Shown: one piece after another, positions 8,417 to 16,574 of the stretch
Layout of the letters: each line of letters starts with the position of its first letter
Position numbering within the stretch: the first letter of the stretch is position 1
The notes under the pieces: model-generated
Databases searched by the model: none
Seen by the model: only the letters and a program-made list of their open reading frames with translations
What the model was told of the DNA's origin: nothing
DNA from: Streptosporangium sp. NBC_01756
Lineage (GTDB): Bacteria; Actinomycetota; Actinomycetes; Streptosporangiales; Streptosporangiaceae
Length of the DNA: 64,000 nucleotides
NCBI RefSeq assembly: GCF_035917975.1
Contig: NZ_CP109130.1
Span: 1,984,001-2,048,000 of the forward strand
Reading direction: 5' to 3'
Position numbers and translations under genes: made by a program

Positions 8417-9302
8417 CCCATCGCTTCAGGATGCCGTTCGGAGTCGTCGGAGGCAGATGATGCTGCAGGCGAGTTCGAGCAGGCCCTGGTGGAGGTCGGC
8501 CCGTCGCTCGTAGCGGATGCGTAGCCGCTTGAATTGGTGCAGCCAGGCAAACGCGCGCTCCACCACCCAACGCACCTTCCCCAGCCCCGAGCCGTGGGTG
8601 ACGCCACGGCGGGCGATCATGGGCTTGATGCCGCGCTTCCACAGCAGGCGGCGGTACTTGTCGAAGTCGTAGCCCCGGTCGGCATACAGGCGCCGGGGCG
8701 TGCGGCGGGGCCGTCCACACAGACCCCGGATCGGTGGGACCGCGTCCAGCAGCGGCAAGAGTTGGGTGATGTCATGTCGGTTCCCGCCGGTGAGCGTAAC
8801 GGCGAGCAGGGTGCCGTGACGGTCGACGATCAGATGGTGCTTGGAGCCGGGGCGGGCCCGGTCGACCGGTGAGGGGCCGACATGATTCCCCCCTTTGAGG
8901 GCTTGGATGTGCGATCCGTCCACGGCGCAGTTGTCCAAGTCGAGTAGGTCGGCGCGGCGCAACTCGGTGAGCAGGGCGGCGTGCAGGCGTGGCCAGACTC
9001 CGGCTTCGGTCCAGTCCCGCAGTCGGCGCCAAGCCGTAACTCCGGAACAGCCCACCCTTTCGGCGGGAACGTCGCGCCAGGCGACACCGGTCCGAAGCAC
9101 ATACATGATGCCTGCCAGGGCTGCCCGGTCTGGAAGACACAGCCGCCCGGGGTGGCGGTAGCGGCGCTCGGGAGCATCCGGCAGCAGTGGAGCTACCCGC
9201 TCCCACAGGTCATCTGGGACAAGATCACTATGCACTCCGACACCCTGCCGCCCAAGGTCGCCGAGCGCAAGACTGCGGCCCAACTCATTCTGAAACGATC
9301 AG
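8417..9302 (-). mobile_element. IS5-family insertion sequence (IS427-like group), 886 bp
   Basis: Imperfect terminal repeats CCCATCGCTTCAGGATG (left) and, in complement, CTGATCGTTTCAGAATG (right) border one transposase gene. TTA is repeated immediately outside both ends (8414-8416 and 9303-9305), as expected for a 3-bp target duplication of this family. The right-hand TTA provides the TAA stop of the adjacent tetR gene, so the insertion left that protein intact. Confidence 0.85.
8426..9235 (-). CDS. IS5-family DDE transposase
   Basis: The protein has 269 residues from GTG 9235; the open frame runs on to 9283, so a TTG start nearer the IS end is possible. The N-terminal DUF4096-like part reads LVPDDLWERVAPLLP. 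The catalytic triad is visible: Asp in CAVDGSHIQALKGG, Asp in RLYADRGYD, and Glu in VVERAFAWLHQFKRLR. All parts lie in one frame with no frameshift, so the enzyme looks intact. The gene fills nearly the whole insertion sequence. Confidence 0.9.
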   Translation of the reverse strand: MHSDLVPDDLWERVAPLLPDAPERRYRHPGRLCLPDRAALAGIMYVLRTGVAWRDVPAERVGCSGVTAWRRLRDWTEAGVWPRLHAALLTELRRADLLDLDNCAVDGSHIQALKGGNHVGPSPVDRARPGSKHHLIVDRHGTLLAVTLTGGNRHDITQLLPLLDAVPPIRGLCGRPRRTPRRLYADRGYDFDKYRRLLWKRGIKPMIARRGVTHGSGLGKVRWVVERAFAWLHQFKRLRIRYERRADLHQGLLELACSIICLRRLRTAS

Positions 9303-9887
9303 TTACTCCGACACGTTTCCGCCCAGCGAGCCGAAGACAAGCTGGATGAGCGAGCGGGCAATCTCCTCCGGATCGCCCTGGGCGCTTTCGGAGAGGGAGC
9401 CGCTGAGCCACAAGCCGGCGAAACCGTGGGCCAGCGACCACGCGGCGATCGTGGTCAGCCGGTCCTGCGCCGGGCTCGGCGACAGTCTGCCGGCGCTGGT
9501 GACGAGCACATGGGCGGCACGATCGCGCGCGGATTGCATGCCGGGATCGTCCGCGCGATACAGCTCCGGACGGAACATCACCTCGAAGTAGGGCCTGTGG
9601 TCAATGGCGAAGCGCACGTACGCCACCCCCACCGCCAAGATGTCCCCGGTCGCGCGTTCCAGGCTGTCGGCGAACAGCTCGAACCCTTCGGCGGCCACGG
9701 CCGTCAACAGCCCCGCCTTGTCACCGAAGTGGTGAGCGGGCGCGGCATGTGAGACGCCCGCGCGCCGGGCCAGCTCACGCAGGCTCCATCCGGCGGGACC
9801 GGACTCGCCGATGGCTTGAAGGGCAGCGGCGACGATGGCCGATCGCAGGTTGCCATGGTGGTAGGCCGATTGATTGATCTTCCTCAC
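9303..9887 (-). CDS. TetR family transcriptional regulator
   Basis: The protein has 194 residues from GTG 9887; an in-frame ATG lies further upstream. The N-terminal helix-turn-helix is SLRELARRAGVSHAAPAHHFGDKAGLL, with the YHHGNLR lead-in common in actinobacterial TetR proteins. The C-terminal ligand domain is the TetR_C_33-like type. The gene is divergent from doxX. Two palindromes between them, at 9931-9990, are its likely operators. Its stop codon TAA is shared with the target duplication of the neighbouring IS. Confidence 0.88.
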   Translation of the reverse strand: MRKINQSAYHHGNLRSAIVAAALQAIGESGPAGWSLRELARRAGVSHAAPAHHFGDKAGLLTAVAAEGFELFADSLERATGDILAVGVAYVRFAIDHRPYFEVMFRPELYRADDPGMQSARDRAAHVLVTSAGRLSPSPAQDRLTTIAAWSLAHGFAGLWLSGSLSESAQGDPEEIARSLIQLVFGSLGGNVSE

Positions 9888-9930
9888 CTCCGCGCTGTAC
9901 AACCTTCTGGGTAACGCGCCCTCACCATAT

Positions 9931-9990
9931 CTGGACATTGACAAGATGGCGAACCTCCTCCAATCTTGGCGATGACAAGATTGGAGGAGG
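9931..9990. promoter_or_regulatory. TetR operator pair between tetR and doxX (copy 2)
   Basis: The distal site is a perfect 15-bp inverted repeat with a 7-bp spacer: CCTCCTCCAATCTTG at 9954-9968 and its complement at 9976-9990. It overlaps the doxX ribosome site. A weaker half-matched palindrome (ATATCTG / CAAGATG) lies just before it at 9931-9950. Confidence 0.75.
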
Positions 9991-9992
9991 AG

Positions 9993-10433
9993 ATGGTCTC
10001 GTTCATCGCCCTGATCGGGGGCTTTGTCGCCTTGCGGCTGCTGGGCGTTGTCGGCGTCGACGTGCTGGACGGCTGGCAGCCCGCGCTGCGCGGTGCCCTG
10101 GCCCTGATGTTCGTCGTCACCGGCATACCGCATTTCCTGCCCTCATGGCGGCGTGACTTCGCCGCCATGATCCCCGCGGCGTTCCCGCAGCCCGCCCTGC
10201 TGGTCACCATCACCGGGGTGCTGGAACTGGCCGGCGCCGCCGGACTGCTGCTGCCGCCGCTCGCGCCGTTCGCCGCGATCGGGCTCGCGCTGCTCCTGAT
10301 CGCCATGTTCCCGGCCAACGTCTCGGCGGCGCGCCGCGGACTCACCCTGGCGGGAAAGCCGGTGCTCCCGCTCCCCGCCCGCACAGCCATGCAGTTGCTC
10401 TTCGTCGCCGCCGCCGTCGCAGCGGCCACGTGA
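9993..10433 (+). CDS. DoxX family membrane protein
   Basis: The protein has 146 residues and starts at ATG 9993, right behind GGAGGAGG. Four hydrophobic segments are visible at about residues 3-20, 35-50, 65-90 and 125-145. IPHFLPSWRRDFAAMIP and the TGVLELAGAAGLLLPP loop are typical of DoxX-like proteins. The family is a membrane component linked to redox stress or catabolism, with no defined reaction. The operator overlapping its ribosome site means TetR would block both transcription and access to the start. Confidence 0.85.
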   Translation: MVSFIALIGGFVALRLLGVVGVDVLDGWQPALRGALALMFVVTGIPHFLPSWRRDFAAMIPAAFPQPALLVTITGVLELAGAAGLLLPPLAPFAAIGLALLLIAMFPANVSAARRGLTLAGKPVLPLPARTAMQLLFVAAAVAAAT

Positions 10434-10497
10434 CCAGAGCCGATCGCTTCTCGGCACACCGTACCCGCACGTCATCGACCCCAAGAGGGGAATGACC

Positions 10498-11122
10498 ATG
10501 AACGCTTCCGGCGCGACCCCCGACATCGACTACATCGATCACACCGCGCTCATAACGGGCCGACCTCGCCGCGACCTCGGCCCGTTATGAGGCCCTCGGC
10601 TTAACACTCAGCCCGATCTCCCCCCACCTGCTGGCCGAACGGCCCGGCGGGCCCCTCCTGCCCACCTGCACCGCCAACCGGTGCGCCTACTTCGGGCAGT
10701 CGTTCATCGAACTGCTCGGCGTCGTCGACCCCGCCGCACCCGACCCCTGGGGCGTCCACCAACTGCGGGAGACCTACCGCGGGCTGCTGATGACCCTCGG
10801 CTCCAGCGACATCCAGGCCACCGCTCATCGGCTGCGCACCGCAGGTCTGGCCTCCACCGGAATCCGCGCACTGGAGCGCGAGGTGCCAACCCCCGAGGGC
10901 CCGCGGACCGATCGTCCCGCAATCCGCGCTCGACGACCTGCTGCCCGGACACACCCCGCCCGCCCTGCCCCTGCTGGCCGCCCACACCATCGCCGTGACC
11001 GACCTGGCCGCCGCGCGCAAGCTCATCGAACCAACGAGATCCCCACCCACGCCACGCCGGACGGCTTCTACGTCGCCGCCCAGGACGCTTGCGGCGTCCC
11101 GCTCGCCTTCACCCAGAGCTGA
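10498..11122 (+). pseudogene. Frameshifted glyoxalase-like (VOC) protein
   Basis: Conserved coding segments continue across three frames. MNASGATPDIDYIDHTALIT starts at ATG 10498. After a +1 shift near 10555 comes ARYEALGLTLSPISPHLL, then CAYFGQSFIELLGVVDP. A shift near 10915 leads to SALDDLLPGHTPPALP, and another near 11030 to NEIPTHATPDGFYVAAQDA, ending at TGA 11120-11122. The pattern is that of a single-domain glyoxalase-like protein with metal-binding His in the DHT segment. With at least three indels it cannot make a full protein. Confidence 0.75.
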
Positions 11123-11188
11123 CGCTTCCGCCCACCGCCGTGCGGTCGACGGTGCTCGCTCGGCGCTGTGTGCTCGCGCCACCGAGTG

Positions 11189-12403
11189 TCAGCGGGACGC
11201 AGCCGATACGGACGCACTCGGTTGTTGCGCCCGAGGTAGGGCGGTGAAACGCCGGGTCGAGATGGCCACGAGGAGTCCGAGTGCGGCGTAGGCCGCGCCG
11301 AGCAGGCTGGCGGCCGACCATCCCGCGGTGCTGTAGGCCCAGGTGGTGGTGATCGCGCCGAGCGCGGAGCCGAGGGAGTAGAAGGCCATGTAGGCGCCGA
11401 TGACGCTGCTGCTCTGGTCGGGGCGGGCGGTGGTGAGCAGGTGCTGGCTGCTGACGTGAACGGCTTGCACGGCGAAGTCCAGGACGATGACGCCGACGAT
11501 CAGCAGCCACAGCGATGATCTCGCTTGGGCGATCAGCAGCCACGAGGCGGTGAGCAGGGCCAGCGACCAGCCGGTGACCGAGGGCGCCAGGCCCCGGTCA
11601 GCCCATCGGCCGGCCCGGGCCGCGCCCAGTGCACCGGTGAGGCCGGCGAGTCCGAACAATCCGATCTCGGTAGTGCCGAAGTGCCACGGCGCGTCGCCAA
11701 GCGGGAGCGCCAGTCCGCTCCACAGCGTGCCGAAGGAGGCGAACAGGAAGAACGCGACCAGTCCGCGGCTGAGGAAGAGCCGGTCGCCGACGACCAGACG
11801 GCCCAGCGATGACAGCAGCTGCCCGTACCGGGCTCGGGAGCGGCGGATGTCGGCCTTGAGGGTGACTCGGGTGGCGAGCGCGAGCACCGCGCAGAGCCCG
11901 GCGAGTACGAGGTAGACCATGCGCCAGTCGGCCAGCTCGCCCAGTGTGCCCGCGACCACCCGCACTCCGAGGATCCCGATGACCACGCCTGAGGTGACCG
12001 CTCCGATGTTGCGGCCGCGCTCGCCGGCCGGTGAGACGGCGGCGACATAGGCCACCGTGACCTGGACGACCACGGCGAACAGTCCGGCCAGGGCCAGGCC
12101 CGCGATCGCGATGCCACCGCCGGGTGCGGCGGCGACCACCCCCGCACCTACCGCAGTGAGCAGCAAGTGCACCGTGATGAGCCTGCGGCGGTCGAACAGG
12201 TCACCGAGCGGGACCAGCAGCACCAGCCCCGCGAGATAGCCGACCTGGCCGGCGGCGACCAGCCACCCCAGTGCTCCTTCCCTCAGCCCGAGGTCCTCGC
12301 CCGCGGTCTCGAGGACCGGCTGGATGCCGTAGATGGTCGACACCGCCACCGCGCACACCAGCGCGAGCACGACCCGCTGCCTCCCGGTCAATCCTGACGA
12401 CAT
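11189..12403 (-). CDS. MFS drug/sugar efflux transporter
   Basis: The protein has 404 residues. ATG 12403 has GGAGGG 5 bases upstream and is preferred over the ATG four codons earlier. Twelve hydrophobic segments are arranged as in the DHA1 (NepI/AraJ-like) subgroup. The motif A-like loop is LVLLVPLGDLFDRRRLI after TM2. It probably exports a small molecule by proton antiport. It is divergent from an HxlR regulator at 12490, with an inverted repeat between the two, so regulator-controlled efflux is likely. Confidence 0.88.
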   Translation of the reverse strand: MSSGLTGRQRVVLALVCAVAVSTIYGIQPVLETAGEDLGLREGALGWLVAAGQVGYLAGLVLLVPLGDLFDRRRLITVHLLLTAVGAGVVAAAPGGGIAIAGLALAGLFAVVVQVTVAYVAAVSPAGERGRNIGAVTSGVVIGILGVRVVAGTLGELADWRMVYLVLAGLCAVLALATRVTLKADIRRSRARYGQLLSSLGRLVVGDRLFLSRGLVAFFLFASFGTLWSGLALPLGDAPWHFGTTEIGLFGLAGLTGALGAARAGRWADRGLAPSVTGWSLALLTASWLLIAQARSSLWLLIVGVIVLDFAVQAVHVSSQHLLTTARPDQSSSVIGAYMAFYSLGSALGAITTTWAYSTAGWSAASLLGAAYAALGLLVAISTRRFTALPRAQQPSASVSAASR

Positions 12404-12414
12404 ATCACCCTCCA

Positions 12415-12475
12415 ATGAGTTGCAAAATGCAACCTATCTGAAGCTAGGGCATACTGGTTTCATATTGCAACTCAT
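12415..12475. promoter_or_regulatory. Operator region between MFS and HxlR genes
   Basis: Two 11-bp arms in inverted orientation, ATGAGTTGCAA (12415-12425) and TTGCAACTCAT (12465-12475), lie 39 bp apart. The left arm overlaps a second small palindrome, GTTGCA-AAA-TGCAAC (12419-12433). They overlap both promoters and the MFS ribosome site. They are the probable binding sites of the HxlR protein. Confidence 0.65.
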
Positions 12476-12489
12476 CACGGAGGGGGCCG

Positions 12490-12942
12490 GTGGACGTCAC
12501 ACTCGCTGCAGGAAGCGCTTGGACCGACCCGGCCTGCCCGGTCGCACGGACCGTCGACCTGGTAGGCGACCGGTGGAGCCTGCTGATCATCCGCGACGCG
12601 ATGGACGGGGCGACGGCCTTCACCGAGTTCCACCAGCGGCTGGGGATCGCCCGCAACATCCTCACCGACCGGCTCCGCAAGCTCGTCGAGCACGGCATCC
12701 TCGACAAGGGCGCCGCCACCGACGGCAGACGACACACCTACCGGCTCACCGAAGCCGGGCAGGACCTCTTCACGACCGTCGTCGCCCTCCGCCAGTGGGG
12801 CGAGCGCCACGCCTTCGCCCCAGACGAGCCGCACTCCACTCTCGTCGACGGCCAAGGGCGGGAGCTTCCCGAACTCCACCCGCTCGGCCAAGACGGCGTG
12901 CCGCTCTCCGCCGAGGCGTCGCACGTTCGGAAAACCACCTGA
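12490..12942 (+). CDS. HxlR family transcriptional regulator
   Basis: The protein has 150 residues from GTG 12490, with GGAGGG upstream. HxlR winged-helix features are CPVARTVDLVGDRWSLLIIRDAM, TAFTEFHQRLGIARNILTDRLRKLVEHGIL and the wing RHTYRLTEAGQDL. The conserved Cys (in DPACPVART) near the N-terminus may sense electrophiles, as in family members. The last 40 residues extend beyond the usual 110-residue core. It is divergent from the MFS exporter, which it probably represses. Confidence 0.9.
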   Translation: MDVTLAAGSAWTDPACPVARTVDLVGDRWSLLIIRDAMDGATAFTEFHQRLGIARNILTDRLRKLVEHGILDKGAATDGRRHTYRLTEAGQDLFTTVVALRQWGERHAFAPDEPHSTLVDGQGRELPELHPLGQDGVPLSAEASHVRKTT

Positions 12943-13157
12943 GCCCGGCCGCGCCGGAACCCGTCCCGTCGAGGGTCGTCGTCGACCGTCATCCCTGATA
13001 AGAGACCGGCTCCCTGGTGGCGTGCCTGTTGCGGGCCCGTTGGAAGGGGGATCAAAGGAGACTCGCGGGTGATTGGCTCTACCGGTGCGATGACTCCTGG
13101 TAGGCGTGGCGACGCCGTCCCTCCGGTTGGATTCACGCCGCCACGCCCGTCCATGGG
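12943..13157. other. Intergenic stretch, nothing recognised
   Basis: 215 bases between convergent genes; no gene or clear terminator seen. Confidence 0.4.
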
Positions 13158-13424
13158 CTACGACCCCAGCCGGGCAGGGGCACGTATCCAGGTCTGGTTT
13201 TCAAGCCGGATTTCGGCTTCCAGGTTGCGCGCCAGTTCGACGAGGGTCGCTCCGCAGCGGACATCGGACAGGCCGCGCTCGCGCCCGTGAGTCGAGACCG
13301 CCACGCGCCGCACGGCATACCAGCCGCCTCCGATCGCGTCGGAGACCACCCACGTTCGCCCGTGGCGCGTCTTCAACTCGGCAAGGGTCACCACACCGTT
13401 CCCTTGTGAGGACTCGGTGCTCAC
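13158..13424 (-). CDS. Hypothetical protein
   Basis: The protein has 88 residues. Its GTG start overlaps the stop of the upstream gene (13421-13424), which indicates translational coupling. The sequence has WVVSDAIGGGWYAVRR and a C-terminal ELARNLEAEIRLE helix. It resembles small conserved actinomycete proteins encoded next to XRE-type regulators, but I cannot name a domain. No membrane segment is present. Confidence 0.55.
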   Translation of the reverse strand: MSTESSQGNGVVTLAELKTRHGRTWVVSDAIGGGWYAVRRVAVSTHGRERGLSDVRCGATLVELARNLEAEIRLENQTWIRAPARLGS

Positions 13425-13825
13425 CGGGTCTCTTGATCCGGCTGAGCGGCAAGGATCAGATCGACCACCTGTTCCGGGTGCTCGCTCCGCACGATCTGGG
13501 GGTCGGTCGTGCTGCGCAGAGACACCAGGTAACAGCCGGACCGCGGACCCATGGTCACCGTGACATCGCAGCAGCCCTGAGGACCGATCACCGTCAGTTC
13601 AGGCGGATACCGGTCCAGCCACGATCGAAACGCTGGACGGTCGGGCCAGGTGACCTCATCGGTGCGGTCGGCGAAGAGCCCGAGGCTGATCGTGTGCTGA
13701 CACCGGGTACGGATTCCCCGCTCCCTGAGAAGCCGCTGCACCATGGCAAGCGCCTTGCCCTGATCCTCCGCCGTGGCTTCGTCGATCGCCCCCGGAGTTC
13801 CAGCCGTTACCGTGCGCCGTGTCAC
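13421..13825 (-). CDS. Hypothetical protein, first gene of a coupled pair
   Basis: The protein has 134 residues from GTG 13825, chosen because GGAGG sits 4 bases upstream. The open frame reaches 13861 with a weak TTG. The middle contains PAFRSWLDRYPPELTVIGPQ and CDVTVTMGPRSGCYLVSLR. No known domain was recognised. It is followed with a 4-bp overlap by the 88-residue gene. The two are probably a conserved pair near the XRE-TPR regulator. A strong terminator at 13904-13948 separates them from that regulator. Confidence 0.55.
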   Translation of the reverse strand: MTRRTVTAGTPGAIDEATAEDQGKALAMVQRLLRERGIRTRCQHTISLGLFADRTDEVTWPDRPAFRSWLDRYPPELTVIGPQGCCDVTVTMGPRSGCYLVSLRSTTDPQIVRSEHPEQVVDLILAAQPDQETR

Positions 13826-13903
13826 CCGTCCTCCAAGGTCGGAATCATCGGATTCGGACAACGAGGACCGTGGCTCTCGCTGCCACGGTGACCTTAGAAA
13901 GGG

Positions 13904-13948
13904 TCAAGGGGGCTGGTGTGCACGAGTTGTGCACACCAGCCCCCTTGA
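13904..13948 (-). terminator. Strong hairpin terminator of the XRE-TPR gene
   Basis: Perfect 20-bp arms (starting TCAAGGGGGCTGGTGTGCAC) enclose a 5-base loop, 10 bases after the stop codon of the leftward XRE regulator. On the minus strand a short CCCTTT run follows. Confidence 0.8.
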
Positions 13949-13958
13949 CAAGTTGCCG

Positions 13959-14646
13959 TTAGAGAACCATGCGGCTTTCCAGTCCTCGGAGAGGTTCCGG
14001 AATCCGCCGATAGGTCCGCACGAGTTGACGAACCGTCTCTCTGGCCGAGGGATGGAAACGCGTCATCTGCGGTGCGGTCCGCTCAGCACTGATCATGCGC
14101 TTGAGTGCCTTGTCATGATCGTTGGCCCACAGATGAGCCCGCGCCATATCCAGCTCATGGTGCGCCCGACGTTCGTTGGAGATGTCTCGCCGGGACAGGT
14201 CGACTCCTTGATCCAGTCGTGTCGCTTGATCGGAGTCACCCAGTTCGACAGCCACCGCGCATCCGTGGATGGAAGCGTTCCCCGGATTCATCTGCAGGCC
14301 GTACGGGTCACGCAGGTCTCTCGGATTGACCCGCGCCGCCGCCTCGGTCGCGGTCCCATGGTGCTCCCACGCATCCGCCGCCTTCCCCGCTCGTGCGGCG
14401 GCGATGGCCGCACTGAGATGAAGCGAGCCGAAGACTTCTGTTGACACCGGGTTGTCCTGGTCGATGCCGTCGGCAGCTTTCTTGATCATCTTTACCGCGA
14501 CGTCCCATGAGCCGAGCGTCATCAGCAGCCGCGCCCGGCCCAGAGTGACCAGATGCGGCAGGTAAGGATCTTCGGCGCGCTGGGCGGAGACCGATGTCCG
14601 CTCCACGACGACCTGCGCCAGGTCGTTGTGAATCGCTCCGGGTTCG
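13959..14646 (-). pseudogene. XRE-TPR regulator, C-terminal part cut off by the IS
   Basis: The open frame continues up to the IS boundary (14647). It encodes about 229 residues of helical TPR-like sequence with repeated A-A-A patterns, such as HLSAAIAAARAGKAADAWEHHG. This is the ligand or partner domain of actinomycete XRE-TPR regulators. It has no promoter or ribosome site of its own; GTG 14606 could start a 215-residue fragment. The matching N-terminal part lies across the IS at 15931-16503. The total of about 420 residues fits the normal family length. Confidence 0.75.
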
Positions 14647-14678
14647 GTGGAGACTTGATCTCTTGAGAGGATCGAGTC

Positions 14679-15005
14679 ATGGCAGCCAAGTCCCCCTATC
14701 CGGCGGAGCTGCGTAAGCGCGCGGTGCGGATGGTCGAACAGGTCCGCCCGGATTACCCGACCGAGTGGGCCGCGATCAACGCGGTCGCCGCCAAGCTCGG
14801 CATCGGTACCGCTGAGACGCTACGCAAGTGGGTCCGTCAATCCCAGATCGACGACGGCATCCGCCCGGGCACCACCAGCGATGAATCGGCCGAGCTGAAG
14901 CGACTGCGGCGGGAGAACACCGAACTGCGCCGGGCCAACGAGATCCTCAAGGCCGCTTCGGCTTTCTTCGCGGCCGAGCTCGACCAGCCGCACACGCACT
15001 CGTGA
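14679..15005 (+). CDS. IS3-family transposase OrfA (HTH and leucine zipper)
   Basis: The protein has 108 residues. It carries an HTH_Tnp_1 helix-turn-helix (YPAELRKRAVRMVEQ, then AAKLGIGTAETLRKWVRQ) and a coiled-coil zipper, AELKRLRRENTELRRANEIL. That is the DNA-binding and multimerisation part of IS3 transposases. It overlaps orfB by 4 bases. The ribosome site GAGAGGA precedes ATG 14679. Confidence 0.93.
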   Translation: MAAKSPYPAELRKRAVRMVEQVRPDYPTEWAAINAVAAKLGIGTAETLRKWVRQSQIDDGIRPGTTSDESAELKRLRRENTELRRANEILKAASAFFAAELDQPHTHS

Positions 15006-15922
15006 CCTTCATCGACGAATACCGCGAGGTGTTCGGTGTCGAGCCGATCTGCCGTGTGCTGACCGAGCACGGCCTTGCCGTCTCTCCCAGCACCTACTAC
15101 GCCGCCAAGAGTCGGCCGCCTTCGGCCCGCGCGGTCCGCGATGCCGGGCTGGACGGCCACATCAGGCGGATCCACGCCGCCAACTACGGCGTCTACGGCG
15201 CTCGGAAGGTCTGGCGGCAGCTGCTGCGCGAGGGCCACCAGGTGGCCCGGTGCACGGTGGAGCGGCGGATGCGCGCCCTGGGCCTGCAAGGAGTCCGCCG
15301 GGGCAAGAAGATCCGCACCACCATGGCCGATCCCGGCCATCAGCGGGCGAGTGACCTGGTCAAGCGGGACTTCACCGCACCCCGGCCGAATACGGTCTGG
15401 GTCGCCGACTTCACCTACGTTCACGCCTGGTGCGGGATCGTCTACGTCGCCTTCGTCATCGACGTCTACTCCCGCGCGATCGTCGGCTGGTCGGCCTCCA
15501 TGTCCAAACGCGCCGGCCTGGTGCTGGACGCCTTGGACATGGCGTTGTGGCGACGCGACCGCGCCGGACGCCCTACCGGGGCGGGCCTGATCCATCATTC
15601 GGACGCCGGCAGCCAATACACCTGTTTCCGTTTCACCGCTCACCTGATGACCGCGGGCATCGACGCATCCATCGGGACGGTCGGGGACGCGCTGGACAAC
15701 GCGCTGATGGAATCACAGATCGGCTTGTACAAGACCGAATTGATCAAATCCCGCGGGCCTTGGCGCACCCTGGCCGAGGTGGAACTGGCCACCGCCGAGT
15801 GGGTCGAGTGGTTCAACACGACCCGCCTACACTCCTCGATCGGCAATGTCCCACCGGAGGAGTACGAAGCCCTCTACTACGCTCAACACCAGCCCAGCGA
15901 GACCGTTGGAATCAACCCCTGA
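15002..15922 (+). CDS. IS3-family transposase OrfB (DDE integrase core)
   Basis: The protein has 306 residues from GTG 15002 and overlaps orfA (GTGA). It has an HTH_21 segment, YGVYGARKVWRQLLREG, then the rve core. Catalytic residues are Asp in VWVADFTYV, Asp in IHHSDAGSQYT, and Glu in NALMESQIGLYKTELI. In this family the active product is normally an OrfAB fusion made by -1 frameshifting; the overlap zone here is compatible. No internal stop is present, so the element could be mobile. Confidence 0.93.
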   Translation: MTFIDEYREVFGVEPICRVLTEHGLAVSPSTYYAAKSRPPSARAVRDAGLDGHIRRIHAANYGVYGARKVWRQLLREGHQVARCTVERRMRALGLQGVRRGKKIRTTMADPGHQRASDLVKRDFTAPRPNTVWVADFTYVHAWCGIVYVAFVIDVYSRAIVGWSASMSKRAGLVLDALDMALWRRDRAGRPTGAGLIHHSDAGSQYTCFRFTAHLMTAGIDASIGTVGDALDNALMESQIGLYKTELIKSRGPWRTLAEVELATAEWVEWFNTTRLHSSIGNVPPEEYEALYYAQHQPSETVGINP

Positions 15923-15930
15923 GGTCTCCA

Positions 15931-16503
15931 TCGAAACCGGGGCGGTTCATTGTAACCCAGCCGTCGCGCCAGGGAACCGGCGAGACTCTGAGCACGGTTG
16001 AGCATGCGCCAGGCACGAGGAGCGTCCGATTCCATGACATGTACGGCCAGTTCCTCCAGAACCGCAGAGAGGAAAGCACCGAGCAAGGCATGGGATGCGG
16101 CTTTCTGAAGCTTCTGAAGCTTGACGAGCTCAGTGGCCAGTTCGTCGAGCGTCCGAGGAGGCATGTCCAACTCGGGTGCGACCTCTACATACGCCAAGGC
16201 CATCCGGATGGCGGGGATCGTTGCGTGCACGGCATCACTGCGCTTGTCCGTGCCCCGGTACGGCTGGCCGTTGATCTCCGCCGGGTCCACGGAACAGGCC
16301 CGTGCGACAGCGGCGACGAGAGAAGGGGTCGCCGGTTTCGAGCCGGATTCGACCTTGGCGATGAGGCTCCGAGAGACGTTCGCCAGGGTGGCCAGGCCCT
16401 CCTGGCTGAGATTGCGGAGCTTCCGCACTCTGGCTATCCGCTGCCCGGTGTGCTCACTGCGATCGGTGTGCGCTAGATCAGGATTCCAGTCATGCCCAGT
16501 CAT
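15931..16503 (-). pseudogene. XRE-TPR regulator, N-terminal part cut off by the IS
   Basis: ATG 16503 follows a GAGGAG ribosome site. The helix-turn-helix is IARVRKLRNLSQEGLATLANVSRSLIAKVESG, then SLVAAVARACSVDP, typical of XRE proteins. A helical region follows (TLDELATELVKLQKLQKAASH). The frame enters the IS after residue 191 and stops at 15883, giving a 206-residue hybrid. DNA binding could survive in this fragment while the TPR sensor is lost. The exact rejoining with 14646 is one base out of frame, so further small damage exists or the IS ends are one base off. Confidence 0.8.
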
Positions 16504-16574
16504 CTCGACTCCTCGTCGCAGTCGCGCGGCATCTCACCATAACTTCCTGCCCAGCTCAAGGAGGTGGACATTCC
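16472..16574. repeat. Long direct repeat (copy 2) with 6142-6233
   Basis: This stretch is the start, ribosome site and leader of the XRE-TPR gene and matches the scar at 6142-6233. The two lie in the same orientation 10.3 kb apart and bracket the IS5 element, the tetR/doxX and MFS loci, and the IS3 element. Confidence 0.75.

Larger units (their letters stand above)
14648..15930 (+). mobile_element. IS3-family insertion sequence, about 1.28 kb
   Basis: Ends read TGGAGACTTGA (left) and, in complement, TGGAGACCTCA (right). The TGGAGAC core is typical of IS3-family actinobacterial elements. TCG occurs just outside both ends (14644-14646, with one extra G, and 15931-15933), which may be a short target duplication. 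Two overlapping genes orfA and orfB fill it. It interrupts the XRE-TPR regulator gene in opposite orientation. Confidence 0.88.

Noticed and set aside
10434..10497. Separate small gene between doxX and the glyoxalase-like remnant
   Set aside because: Too short and without a start codon in a gene-like frame.
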